Shown here piece by piece: positions 24,609 to 32,236 of a stretch of 48,072 bases of DNA (its first letter is position 1; each line of letters opens with the position of its first letter). The translations under genes were made by a program, and so were the position numbers. Source of the stretch: GCA-2732805 sp964516605 (GTDB lineage: Bacteria > Pseudomonadota > Gammaproteobacteria > Coxiellales > Coxiellaceae); assembly GCA_964516605.1 (NCBI GenBank), contig CAZFAA010000007.1, forward strand, positions 1-48,072. The letters run 5' to 3'. Below the pieces are notes generated by a model, which saw only the letters and a list, made by a program, of their open reading frames with translations, had not been told where the DNA came from and made no database searches.

Positions 24609-27257
24609 CTATTGATTCTCTACAGGTTGCTTTGCTGGCAACTGCAGATCCGTCATGATTAATAATCCAAATCCTGTACCACCCGGTATCGTAATCGTTG
24701 GCGGTGTGGAAAAATTGCTGCTCATCACCGAAGCGTAGCGTCGACCCACTGTACCCATGCCGACCATTACTTGTTGCCCTGTGTTTAATGGAGACTGTGT
24801 TTTTGTGACATTACAAATAATCGAACCGGTACACTGACTGCTACTGGATGTTGATGTTAATGCATCTGAAAATCCAGATAAGAAAGCCGATGCAAACAAT
24901 GTGCCGTAACGCAATAAGTAATGGTTGTTTACTTGACCTGACAATGCTGTTCGAGCTGTATCCGGATCAATCGCTACGGCATTAATCGTGACTGTACGTG
25001 GGTACTCAGGTGCATTCAGCACGTCAAACTTCAACAATACTTTCTTATCCACACGCGAGAAACTACCCAATAACTTACTACCCTGCAAAGAGCCGGTTAC
25101 AATACGCGCCATAATAGGCGTACCTTCATCAGTATTGATAGACGTATCCAATACAGCAAACATAATGGTTCCCGCTTTAATAACCGGGCCACTATTTTGA
25201 TCAGAATCGCCTTTAGCATTATCTGAACTGACTGCAGAAACAACAGGCTCAACAGCTTGTTTAGCTTGTTGCACACTGGGTTTACTCCACTCACCCATCA
25301 TGTGTTGCGCTTCTTGCATCATCGCACCTTGTTCTTGCTCCAATGCTTGTTCGCGCTGCTGATCGCTCATCTGTTGTTGTTCTTGACGTGTAATCGCTTC
25401 TAAACGACCTTCCGGAGAGTTATCGGTTGCTGAAGGAATACTGTAACCCGCAGCATTAGTTTGTGAACCAGAAGCAGCCGGTGTTGTGGGTTGCTGTGTT
25501 GCTAAGGCAGCTACAGCGGCTGATTGATAACCTGATTGACCTGGCGTAAAACCAGCTCGCAATAAATCCCCACTGGTGTAACCCGCTTGTTTTAACATCA
25601 GCGGCGACAATCCAGCTACTTTCAAATCGGCTGCAGTAAATCCGGCATCGCGCAATGCTTTGGCATCAAAACCCACAGCACTTAAATCGGTTGCTGAAAA
25701 TCCAGCTGAATTCAATTGCCCTGCTGTAAATCCAGCAGCCCTCAATTGAGCAGCTGTCAATCCTGCATCTTTCAAAGCGCTCGCATCATATCCTGCTGCT
25801 TTCAATTGAGCGGCACTTAATCCTGTTGCGGCCAATTGACGTGCACTAAAACCCGCCGCACGCAATGCACTGGGTGAAAATCCAGCAGATTTTAATGCAT
25901 TAGCTGAATAACCCGCATCGCGCAACGCTTGCAAGCCAAAGCCAGCTGCTTTCAATTGCGCTGCATTAAAATCGGCATCGTGTAATTGTGCAGCGGTAAA
26001 ACCAACTCCTTTGAGTTGTTGCGCCGAAACGCCAGCAGCATGCAGCTCCGCAGCCGAAAAGCCAGCCGCTTTCAGTGCCGCTAAGCCACAACCTTGATTT
26101 TTCAGTGCCACCGCGGAACTGCCTGCATCACGTGCTTTTTGTAAGGCACTAACGCTGCATAATTTAGCCAATTGATTGGCTCGTTGAATTTGCGCCGCAG
26201 AAAAACCAGCCGCTTGCAATCCATCATCACTGTAGCCAGCCTCTTTTAATTGGTCTGCCGCAAAACCAGCATTCTTAAGCGCTGCAGCAGAATAACCAGC
26301 GTTATTCAGATCAGTAGCATCAAAACCTGCACCCTTGAGTTGCGCTGCTGTGTAACCAGCAGCTCTTAATTGAGCAGCGGTAAATCCAGCCGCTTTCAGA
26401 GCAGCCACATCACAACCTTCTTTTTGTATGGCTTGTGCGCTAGTCCCAGCTTGATACGCTTGCTTGAGTGCCGCACTACTACAATGCGCGTTGAATACGT
26501 CTGCACCCACACCAGCTGCTTGCAATGCTTCTGGAGAATAACCAGCCGCCTTAATACTGTCTGCACTAAAACCCGCTGTTTGCAATTGCGCAGCGGTCAC
26601 ACCGACACCAGCTAATTGCGCAGCACTGAATCCAGCTGCTTTCAAATCGGTTGCGTTATAACCTGCTTCAACCAACTCACCTAAAGCAAAACCACACTGC
26701 TTCAACTCACCGGCTTCAAAACCAGTACTCTTTAAATCACCGAGTGTATAACCTGCTAATTTCAAAGAAGGGCACGAACAACCCTGGCAACGTAATTCTT
26801 CAGCGGTCACTCCCGCTTGGCGTGCCAATTCTAAATTACGCGGCAAACAACTCGCTGGATTGGGTCTGAACATGACTACCGTATTGCGTAACGGACAGGC
26901 ATTCGATACTGATGTACCCGCTTGATGCGCATTCGCTGAATTAGCAAACTGATTTAAATCACCTAAAAAATCAGGGCGTGTGATAGTTGGAATCGCACTG
27001 GTTTCTTTTTGACGCGCTAATTCTATTTCACGTTGATTTTGTATATTTTGATTTTTAATGTATTCAGAGCTAGCGGACTGCAAACCTGGCACATCATCAA
27101 TAGTTGGTGCTGTACCCACTACAGCAGAACCCGTATTAATACGTTTGTTGTGCACGTGAATAATCATGCCCACAACGGTACCAACAATTGCTAAGGCCAA
27201 CAGTATGGCTATGATCAGGCGTGCTTTTGCACTTGCTAAAAAATTTGATTTACTCAT
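24609..27257 (-). CDS. icmE: Dot/Icm core-channel protein IcmE/DotG
   Basis: DotG is the VirB10-like protein that spans the envelope and forms the central channel with DotH, DotC and DotD. It has one N-terminal membrane helix (ARLIIAILLALAIVGTVVGMII), a linker, a very long block of degenerate ten-residue repeats (about residues 145-590), a Gln/Glu-rich helical segment, and the C-terminal VirB10 domain starting around VIKAGTIMFAVLDTSINTDEGTPI. The start at 27257 (MSKSNFLASAKARL) is preferred over the GTG at 27272, which lies 1 nt from the icmK stop. It is shorter than L. pneumophila DotG (1048 residues), the difference being in repeat number. Confidence 0.96.
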   Translation of the reverse strand: MSKSNFLASAKARLIIAILLALAIVGTVVGMIIHVHNKRINTGSAVVGTAPTIDDVPGLQSASSEYIKNQNIQNQREIELARQKETSAIPTITRPDFLGDLNQFANSANAHQAGTSVSNACPLRNTVVMFRPNPASCLPRNLELARQAGVTAEELRCQGCSCPSLKLAGYTLGDLKSTGFEAGELKQCGFALGELVEAGYNATDLKAAGFSAAQLAGVGVTAAQLQTAGFSADSIKAAGYSPEALQAAGVGADVFNAHCSSAALKQAYQAGTSAQAIQKEGCDVAALKAAGFTAAQLRAAGYTAAQLKGAGFDATDLNNAGYSAAALKNAGFAADQLKEAGYSDDGLQAAGFSAAQIQRANQLAKLCSVSALQKARDAGSSAVALKNQGCGLAALKAAGFSAAELHAAGVSAQQLKGVGFTAAQLHDADFNAAQLKAAGFGLQALRDAGYSANALKSAGFSPSALRAAGFSARQLAATGLSAAQLKAAGYDASALKDAGLTAAQLRAAGFTAGQLNSAGFSATDLSAVGFDAKALRDAGFTAADLKVAGLSPLMLKQAGYTSGDLLRAGFTPGQSGYQSAAVAALATQQPTTPAASGSQTNAAGYSIPSATDNSPEGRLEAITRQEQQQMSDQQREQALEQEQGAMMQEAQHMMGEWSKPSVQQAKQAVEPVVSAVSSDNAKGDSDQNSGPVIKAGTIMFAVLDTSINTDEGTPIMARIVTGSLQGSKLLGSFSRVDKKVLLKFDVLNAPEYPRTVTINAVAIDPDTARTALSGQVNNHYLLRYGTLFASAFLSGFSDALTSTSSSSQCTGSIICNVTKTQSPLNTGQQVMVGMGTVGRRYASVMSSNFSTPPTITIPGGTGFGLLIMTDLQLPAKQPVENQ
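25540..26822 (-). repeat. Decapeptide-repeat block inside icmE
   Basis: About 40 tandem copies of a ten-residue unit of the form AGFSAAQLKA, with fixed Ala-Gly, aromatic (Phe or Tyr) and Leu positions. Three spacer-like interruptions contain Cys (for example KLAGYTLGDLKSTG after CSCPSL; HCSSAALKQAYQAG; LCSVSALQKARDAG), each followed by GC or EGC. The regular Cys-bearing breaks divide the block into subdomains. This is the pentapeptide-like region known in DotG. Confidence 0.9.
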
Positions 27258-27273
27258 TTTATCACCCACCACC

Positions 27274-28404
27274 TTAAAAACCTTGAATTGTTAATTGCAC
27301 AACCTGACCACGATAGGATGCTAACACCACAGGAGATTGCGTCATCTCATAAACATTCGTACCATCTGGACTCGACATCGATGCAATCCAACTGGGTGAT
27401 AACACGGTCAAACTCGTGCGCAAATACAACTTACCATGCGACATCCACGCCTGACAGGGTCCTCCTTCAACTGTTAATGCTTTAGCAGTAGTTGGCGGCA
27501 CACCATTTAAAAAATCCAACAGCTGTGGGTTGGCCACATCAGGCAAATTCGACACTGTTGCTGACGCATTGGGACCAAGACCTGGAATACGCATATCGAC
27601 ACGGTAATCCACGGCGCTTTGACCAGGCATTAATGTAATCATCACAGGGGTATCTTGCCCTTTTAATATCACGGCCAAATTGCCAGATTTATACGTGGTA
27701 TTCGACTGCACTAATAGCGTATTGCCTTTTTGATCCCACTGAATATTAAAACTATCTGGATCACCAATATCGTAAGCTTGAATAGGCCATGGTTCACCCG
27801 TTGAATCGAGGAATACTAACGACGTCACAAAACCATTACTCAAACGCACAATAGGAGGCGCCGCACCAGGCGATAAGTTAACAGCAACAGAAGACGATGT
27901 GGGTTTCGGTGGCGTACCAGGATAGGTCGCTGCAGCGTATTGTGTGCGATCAAAGAGTTTACGCAATGTCTTAATTTGATCGGGAGAAAGAGGCATCATA
28001 CTGCGTAGCATATTAGCGAACGCTTCTTGGCTCATACCGGTACCACCAAAAGAATCATCATCTGGTGTCGCTGCTGCAGGCGCTGTGGATGGTGTATCAG
28101 CAAGACCGCTTGGTTGTGGTGCTTGCGCTGGTACATTAGAATTGGCCTCAGCATTCGTCTTCTGTTGCTGCGCCAATATTTGCTGGATTTGCTGCATACT
28201 GAGCGTGCCTTTTGGTGACGGCGCATTAGCATCCGGATCATTACCCATCAATTGACCCACAGCAGACGTAGCATCTGAACTGGCCGTCGTCGGTGCCATA
28301 CCTTGGGGTTGCTGAACATCCACACCAAAACCACCAGCAAAACTGGCTACCGTGATGAGATACAAACCGATTCCCAATACCCTATTAAACTTTTTTATAT
28401 TCAC
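27274..28404 (-). CDS. icmK: Dot/Icm outer-membrane core protein IcmK/DotH
   Basis: DotH, with lipoproteins DotC and DotD, forms the outer-membrane ring of the Dot/Icm core complex. The 376-residue protein begins with a signal peptide (VLGIGLYLITVASFAGGF), followed by a low-complexity Gln/Pro/Ala region (30-125), the conserved motif LSPDQIKTLRKLFDRTQYAAA, then PPKPTSSSVAVNLSPGAAPPIVRLSNGFVTSLVFLDSTGEPWPI-type beta-rich core, typical of DotH. Length is near L. pneumophila IcmK (360). It sits in canonical order between icmL and icmE with 22-nt and about 16-nt spacings. Confidence 0.95.
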   Translation of the reverse strand: MNIKKFNRVLGIGLYLITVASFAGGFGVDVQQPQGMAPTTASSDATSAVGQLMGNDPDANAPSPKGTLSMQQIQQILAQQQKTNAEANSNVPAQAPQPSGLADTPSTAPAAATPDDDSFGGTGMSQEAFANMLRSMMPLSPDQIKTLRKLFDRTQYAAATYPGTPPKPTSSSVAVNLSPGAAPPIVRLSNGFVTSLVFLDSTGEPWPIQAYDIGDPDSFNIQWDQKGNTLLVQSNTTYKSGNLAVILKGQDTPVMITLMPGQSAVDYRVDMRIPGLGPNASATVSNLPDVANPQLLDFLNGVPPTTAKALTVEGGPCQAWMSHGKLYLRTSLTVLSPSWIASMSSPDGTNVYEMTQSPVVLASYRGQVVQLTIQGF

Positions 28405-28426
28405 TTTAGTATCTCTCTATCTGGAT

Positions 28427-29071
28427 TTAATCCGATGCTGCACTCACTTCTGGTAAGAAGTTATTAATAGCAATACGCTGTGGGTAATCACTTACCGGCA
28501 TCCGAGCAACAATAACTGTAACATTCCATGGCATATTAATATGTTGTTTACCATCTGTGTAGGTAATCAAAAGTGGCATTTGCAATTTCCAAGCGTAATG
28601 ACCGTTTACAACCATCTTTCCGGTAATTTGCGGTGCAGCGGTCAACTGCGCATCGGAAACCATATTCATATCCACTAAGGTGTTTAAGTTATTACTCGAC
28701 TTTAAGGCTGTTAAAAAATAACGCCATCCGTCCGGTGTAAAATTCGCAGACGCATCTTGCAACTGTTTGCGCCAGTGAATGTAATCAGCACTAAAGGCTT
28801 GACGCACCGCATTAGCGGTCCACTGCAATACATAACTGTCTGTGACAACAGGATCCGACAGCTTGTGCGTATTAATAATTTGCCCATCTGCTGTCGTGGC
28901 AAAATATTGTGGCTCAGGCGGATTGAGATATTTCACAGCAATGGCCACACCTAAACCACAATTAATAATAAAGAGCAAAATAACCACAGCAACAATCCGA
29001 CGGTATGCATCGCGATAGAATGCATTACGCAACAGCACTGTCTCTAATCCTTTTTCAATCGTATCAGTCAT
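28427..29071 (-). CDS. icmL: Dot/Icm inner-membrane protein IcmL/DotI
   Basis: DotI forms inner-membrane complexes with DotJ and resembles VirB8-type periplasmic domains. The 214-residue protein has a short cytoplasmic N-terminus with the family motif LRNAFYRDAYRRI, one membrane helix (about 26-46) and a periplasmic domain containing LSDPVVTDSYVLQWTANAVRQAFSADY and FTPDGWRYFLTALK. L. pneumophila IcmL is 212. AGGTGAG precedes the ATG, and the preceding paralogue stops one base earlier. I assign icmL to this copy because it is adjacent to icmK and closest in length. Confidence 0.94.
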   Translation of the reverse strand: MTDTIEKGLETVLLRNAFYRDAYRRIVAVVILLFIINCGLGVAIAVKYLNPPEPQYFATTADGQIINTHKLSDPVVTDSYVLQWTANAVRQAFSADYIHWRKQLQDASANFTPDGWRYFLTALKSSNNLNTLVDMNMVSDAQLTAAPQITGKMVVNGHYAWKLQMPLLITYTDGKQHINMPWNVTVIVARMPVSDYPQRIAINNFLPEVSAASD

Positions 29072-29072
29072 T

Positions 29073-29690
29073 CTAGCTCACCTGGAAATTGCTAATTTGT
29101 ATACCGTTCTCTGCACTCAATACAGGAACACGCTGAATCCGCATCGTCACCACGGCATGAATATAACGTGTGTCACTCGCACTTTGGAATGTCACCAACA
29201 TAGGTAATTGCACCACCCAATTATGTCGACCACTTTCAATAAATTCGCGCACGATAACAGGATCCCCTGATACAACTGCACTCATAATCAATTTTTTATT
29301 GATCACCGAATCCAACAAGCCTGAACTGTGCAGCGCCGCTTTATATTTATTAAAACCATCTGGCGTAAAATAAGGGCTTAACGCTTGAATCTGTGCATCG
29401 GAATTGGAAAAACTTAAGTTATACGACATCTGTGCCGACAAGGATGCCCATTGCAATAAATACGATTGTGTTACCACGGGCTCGGATAAAGGATGCAGGG
29501 GTACAATCACACCTGTTGTCGTGGTGGCATAATATTTAGGATCCGATGGGTACAACGAAATCATAGCAAAAATAACAACGAGCAACGCACAGACAATACT
29601 CATCAACATGGCCGCACCTAACGCAATCCGATAATGATCGCGGTACAACTCATTGTGTGTATATTGTAATTCCTGCTCTTCATGACTCAT
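29073..29690 (-). CDS. Second full-length IcmL-like protein in the DotJ/IcmM position
   Basis: A 205-residue IcmL paralogue: LYRDHYRIALGAAMLM, a membrane helix, LSEPVVTQSYLLQWASLSAQMSY and FTPDGFNKYKAALHSSG align with the neighbouring icmL. In L. pneumophila this position holds icmM/dotJ, a short protein of about 94 residues that ends after the membrane helix. Here the periplasmic domain is retained, as in the icmL.1/icmL.2 pair reported for Coxiella. The start is the ATG at 29690 (MSHEEQELQ) with AGGA 7-8 nt upstream and 10 nt after icmN. The frame stays open to 29783, but that would overlap icmN by 83 nt. Confidence 0.9.
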   Translation of the reverse strand: MSHEEQELQYTHNELYRDHYRIALGAAMLMSIVCALLVVIFAMISLYPSDPKYYATTTTGVIVPLHPLSEPVVTQSYLLQWASLSAQMSYNLSFSNSDAQIQALSPYFTPDGFNKYKAALHSSGLLDSVINKKLIMSAVVSGDPVIVREFIESGRHNWVVQLPMLVTFQSASDTRYIHAVVTMRIQRVPVLSAENGIQISNFQVS

Positions 29691-29700
29691 AAAATGATTC

Positions 29701-30270
29701 CTAATTGTAAGCAACTGGACTGGTATAAAATCTAAAAGTAATTTCAACACGTTTATTGAAATTACGTCCATCGGGTGTAGCATTTGAGGCTACAGAATCT
29801 TGACTGCTATTACCTTTAGCAACAATCAAACGCGTATCAATACCACTTTGCCATAAATAACTAGCGACCGTTTGCGCGGCATCATTCGTCAAAGCCAGTT
29901 TGCGATCATGAGGTGCGCCAGGCCATGCTTGATCATCTGAATAAGCATTCACATTAATTCTACCAACAAAATAGGTTTTAATAAGTCGTGATACATCATT
30001 TAATAAGGGGCGCGAATCATCACGCAAATTTGCTGAATTGGGTATGAACAATATGTTATTAGGAAGGATAATTTTCACACTTTCGCCTTGAATAAAAATC
30101 TGAATACCCTGTGCACGCAATACAGCCAACTCGTGATGGCGTTGCAATTTTTGCGTTACAGAATGATCATACGTCCATCCGTGAAGCGGTGACTGCGGAT
30201 GGTCTGCTAACGCACCCACGGTTGCTGCGCATAATACAACGCATAGAATCTCTTTTATTCGTAGCTTCAT
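29701..30270 (-). CDS. icmN: Dot/Icm OmpA-domain protein IcmN/DotK
   Basis: DotK is an outer-membrane-associated Dot/Icm accessory with a peptidoglycan-binding OmpA-like domain. The 189-residue protein has a signal peptide (about 1-22), the short helical stretch WTYDHSVTQKLQRHHELAVLRAQG, and the OmpA domain with NLRDDSRPLLNDVSRLI, NVNAYSDDQ, RKLALTNDAAQTVASYL and the terminal NKRVEITFR. L. pneumophila DotK is a lipoprotein. Here the only signal-peptide Cys residues are in EILCVVLCAATVG, which does not fit a good lipobox (Leu at -1), so lipidation is doubtful. It is the first gene of the icmN-L2-L-K-E-G-C unit and lies downstream of two PmrA-like boxes. Confidence 0.92.
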   Translation of the reverse strand: MKLRIKEILCVVLCAATVGALADHPQSPLHGWTYDHSVTQKLQRHHELAVLRAQGIQIFIQGESVKIILPNNILFIPNSANLRDDSRPLLNDVSRLIKTYFVGRINVNAYSDDQAWPGAPHDRKLALTNDAAQTVASYLWQSGIDTRLIVAKGNSSQDSVASNATPDGRNFNKRVEITFRFYTSPVAYN

Positions 30271-30360
30271 TTACTCACCCTACTCAATAGTTATAAGAGG
30301 TAATAGATCTCACACATCTAACTTAAAAAACGGATTTTACGTTAAAGGCAATAACAAAAA

Positions 30361-30410
30361 TACCTTAACAGAACATTAAGGTACCAGAAAAACCTTAAGA
30401 TAATATTAAA
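30361..30410 (-). promoter_or_regulatory. Two tandem PmrA-box-like elements upstream of icmN
   Basis: Four half-sites, read on the minus strand: TTTAATATT (30402-30410) and CTTAAGGTT (30391-30399), then CTTAATGTT (30372-30380) and GTTAAGGTA (30361-30369). Within each pair the spacer is exactly 2 nt, and the pairs are 10 nt apart, one helical turn. A weak TATTGC lies 7 nt downstream. The 245-nt gap separates icmN from the divergent thioredoxin-like gene, so both could be affected. Confidence 0.7.
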
Positions 30411-30451
30411 CATACCGCTACCTGCTTAATTATCAAACAGGGCCTGAGCAA

Positions 30452-30480
30452 TTGACTTCAATTTTTAAGCAGATTAGTAT
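30452..30480 (+). promoter_or_regulatory. Sigma-70-like promoter of the thioredoxin-like gene
   Basis: TTGACT (30452-30457), 17-nt spacer, TAGTAT (30475-30480). This is a good match placed 35 nt before the ATG at 30516, which itself has AAGGAT upstream. Adjacent to the PmrA-like boxes of the divergent icmN unit. Confidence 0.55.
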
Positions 30481-30515
30481 CAATGAGTTACAAAATCAGT
30501 CAATAAGGATATGGC

Positions 30516-31061
30516 ATGAAAGACATTACTAAGGAGAAACTGTATCTCATCATTCCTATTGTGTTGTTAGTCGCGATTGCTGTCATTATTTACCTGTACT
30601 TTGTACACAGCCCCGTAGCATCAAACTCCAAATCAAGGCTTCCCCAAATCTCTGCACCGGAGCTATTACACCCAGATCAACGCTTTACAAACAGCACCGT
30701 CCTCAATAATTCAAATGGTAGCCTCGTCGTGTTTTGGAATGCTTCGTGTGAAGGGTGTCTGAATCAACACAAATTGCTGCTCTATATAGCCAGCACACGC
30801 CTGATTCCTATTTATGGTATCGACAGCCACGACTCGCTGCAAATTGCGCGCCACTATATCGCCGAATACGGCGACCCTTACAAAGCAATTGCCCTCGATC
30901 AAAGTGGCACTGTTGGCTTGCTCTTTGATATTCAAGCCCTACCCACCTCTTTTTTGGTCGATAAAAAAGGCATTGTGCGCGATGAAGTGTTTGGTGTGAT
31001 CACACCCGTGATTTGGTTTCATCGTTTGGAGCCTGAAATTGAAAAATTAGAAAAAAAATAA
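30516..31061 (+). CDS. Membrane-anchored thioredoxin-like protein (CcmG/DsbE/TlpA type)
   Basis: A 181-residue protein with one N-terminal membrane anchor (LYLIIPIVLLVAIAVIIYLYF) and a periplasmic thioredoxin fold. The active site is WNASCEGC with Cys78 and Cys81, and the cis-proline loop is ALPTSFLVDKKGIVRDEVFG. CcmG/DsbE proteins usually have WCxxC; here Trp is replaced by an Asn-Ala-Ser stretch. In the standard case these reduce apocytochrome c or act in periplasmic thiol chemistry. No ccm genes are nearby. It is divergent from icmN across a PmrA-like control region, so a role in folding Cys-containing envelope parts such as the DotG repeats is possible but speculative. Confidence 0.85.
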   Translation: MKDITKEKLYLIIPIVLLVAIAVIIYLYFVHSPVASNSKSRLPQISAPELLHPDQRFTNSTVLNNSNGSLVVFWNASCEGCLNQHKLLLYIASTRLIPIYGIDSHDSLQIARHYIAEYGDPYKAIALDQSGTVGLLFDIQALPTSFLVDKKGIVRDEVFGVITPVIWFHRLEPEIEKLEKK

Positions 31062-31092
31062 AATTTGCAGCAGCAGAGCTTTATTACCCAAC

Positions 31093-31188
31093 TTAATTTT
31101 TGGTTTGTATCAGCTCAATCGAGTACCCATCCGAATCTGTCACATTTGCAATGTAACGATGTTTATCTGTAATGTTTTTAGATTGGAT
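31093..31188 (-). pseudogene. C-terminal remnant of a VOC/glyoxalase-family gene
   Basis: Open frame ending at TAA 31093-31095 and reading NITDKHRYIANVTDSDGYSI then ELIQTKN. The DSDGYSIELIQ ending is the classic C-terminal metal-ligand strand (D-P-D-G-x-x-I-E-L) of lactoylglutathione lyase-like VOC proteins. An in-frame stop at the upstream edge and the absence of the rest of the gene show it is a fragment. Confidence 0.65.
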
Positions 31189-31191
31189 TTA

Positions 31192-31238
31192 TCCATCATT
31201 CACATCATTCACATCATTCACATCATTCACATCATTCA
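31192..31238. repeat. Tandem 9-bp repeat
   Basis: About five copies of CACATCATT in a row (four perfect at 31201-31236, a degenerate first copy at 31192-31200). The period is a multiple of three, but no open gene covers it: it falls between the VOC remnant and the stop of the MFS remnant. Probably a slipped-strand expansion. Confidence 0.85.
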
Positions 31239-31256
31239 ATGAGTTAAAAATGCGAT

Positions 31257-31532
31257 TTAAATTTCTTCTCTTGTTTTAACTGGAAGTTTGCCTGAAATAC
31301 TATAACACGTTATCGCAATGATCATTGTAACAAACACGGATACTGTCAGTGCCACCATATAAGAATGCCGCATTTCATATAATGTGGATGTGTCATCATG
31401 GTGGGCATAAGCCATAATCATACTCAAAATAGCCATGCTAAGCGTTGCACCCAATTGTCGACAACACGATGTAATACCTGCAACAAGACCGCGAAATTGT
31501 GGCTCGGCAGCTGTCACGGCGGTGGTAACCAT
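31257..31532 (-). pseudogene. C-terminal remnant of an MFS (DHA2-like) transporter
   Basis: About 90 residues with the late-helix motif AAEPQFRGLVAGITSCCRQLGATLSMAILS and one further hydrophobic helix (SYMVALTVSVFVTMIIAI), ending PVKTREEI. This is the last two or three helices of a 14-helix MFS exporter; the N-terminal 80 percent is missing. Its upstream side is fused directly to an IS30 transposase start in another frame near 31540, so it is not expressed as a transporter. Confidence 0.8.
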
Positions 31533-31544
31533 CTGTATGATTTC

Positions 31545-31677
31545 TGGATAGTTCGCGATATAGCGTTGACCGGTGCCTTCTTAAGCGCTTTGCTATTTCG
31601 CCCATTGTCAGACCCATATCTAAAAAAATTGCTAAATTACATCGTTCTCTCATCGACAAGCGTGTATAATCCACCAT
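31545..31677 (-). mobile_element. IS30-family transposase, N-terminal fragment
   Basis: From ATG 31677: YTRLSMRERCNLAIFLDMG, then LTMGEIAKRLRRHRSTLYRE and LSRNHTDGYHR. This is the helix-turn-helix DNA-binding start of IS30-family transposases (I-A-x-x-L-x-R-x-x-S-T-x-x-R-E-L-x-R-N). The frame passes without a break into unrelated sequence from the MFS remnant, so the catalytic DDE domain and the right end are gone. A near-inverted 9-mer pair (GGCAGTCTC near 31681, GAGACTGTC near 31729) lies in the leader side. Confidence 0.75.
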
Positions 31678-31823
31678 GCGGCAGTCTCCTATTTAGTAGT
31701 AGAATCAAGTGCCTATAGTAAAGCACTCGAGACTGTCGCACTACTAATTAGAATTCACCGATAAAAATTAATGTTTTATTAAAGATTAAGCTGAAATTGC
31801 TACAAGCCCAGGGTAAACGCATC

Positions 31824-32050
31824 TTAATTTTGTACAATTTCAATGATACTCTCGGGTTTTGCCCAAAGTGCCAGTTGCTTGCGGCGGATACTACCTTTGA
31901 TGTTTGTTGCGCGCTTCAATAATCCAAGAGCAGTTTTTTTTAAACCAGGCCATATAGGGCTGTATTTTCGCTACGGATGCGTGATTGATCTTCACGATAG
32001 GCAACATGAAGAAATAAATGTAAATTATTTCTGACCTGCCACTGCGTGCG
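31824..32050 (-). mobile_element. 3' remnant of an ISAs1-like DDE transposase, frameshifted
   Basis: Minus strand reads QWQVRNNLHLFLHVAYREDQ then SRIRSENTALYGLV-stop. After a one-base shift in an A-run it continues as KTALGLLKRATNIKGSIRRK, QLALWAKPESIIEIVQN and a stop at 31824. The ENxLHWxLDVxFREDxSRIR-type motif followed by ALNLL and K-x-K-x-S-I-x-x-K is the C-terminal end of ISAs1/IS4-type transposases. A possible element end (CAGGGTAAACGC) lies at about 31809-31820. Only the last 75 or so residues remain. Confidence 0.6.
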
Positions 32051-32153
32051 AATCAATGTTATGCTTTTTACAAAATGCCATAAGCTCTGTTTTCAACCTA
32101 TAGAAATTCTGTAAATCATCAACACAGTTTATTTGAGATGGTTTATGTGTCAT
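32045..32153 (-). pseudogene. N-terminal fragment of a SAP-domain (DUF6434-like) protein
   Basis: ATG 32153 with GGAGAG 9 nt upstream opens MTHKPSQINCVDDLQNFYRL then KTELMAFCKKHNID. The FYxLKxELxxFCxxxxI pattern is the start of small SAP-like DNA-binding proteins. After HNID the family continuation (S-G-x-K-x-E-L) is replaced by sequence of the ISAs1-like remnant, and the frame stops at 32025. I read this as a gene cut by the insertion. Confidence 0.5.
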
Positions 32154-32236
32154 AGAATGTGATCTCTCCTATTAACTTTATCCAACAAATCAAACCCGTA
32201 TTTTAAATTCTTAAATACTGCCAGCAAAAAAACATT

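Noticed and set aside
29691..29783. N-terminal extension of the second IcmL-like protein
   Set aside because: It would overlap icmN by 83 nt; the ATG at 29690 has a better ribosome binding site and matches the family N-terminus.
31192..31238. Short repeats as a possible CRISPR array
   Set aside because: The units are 9 bp and directly adjacent, with no spacers and no cas genes nearby.
31398..31718. Plus-strand 106-codon frame
   Set aside because: Antisense to the MFS and IS30 remnants, both of which have recognisable protein motifs on the minus strand.
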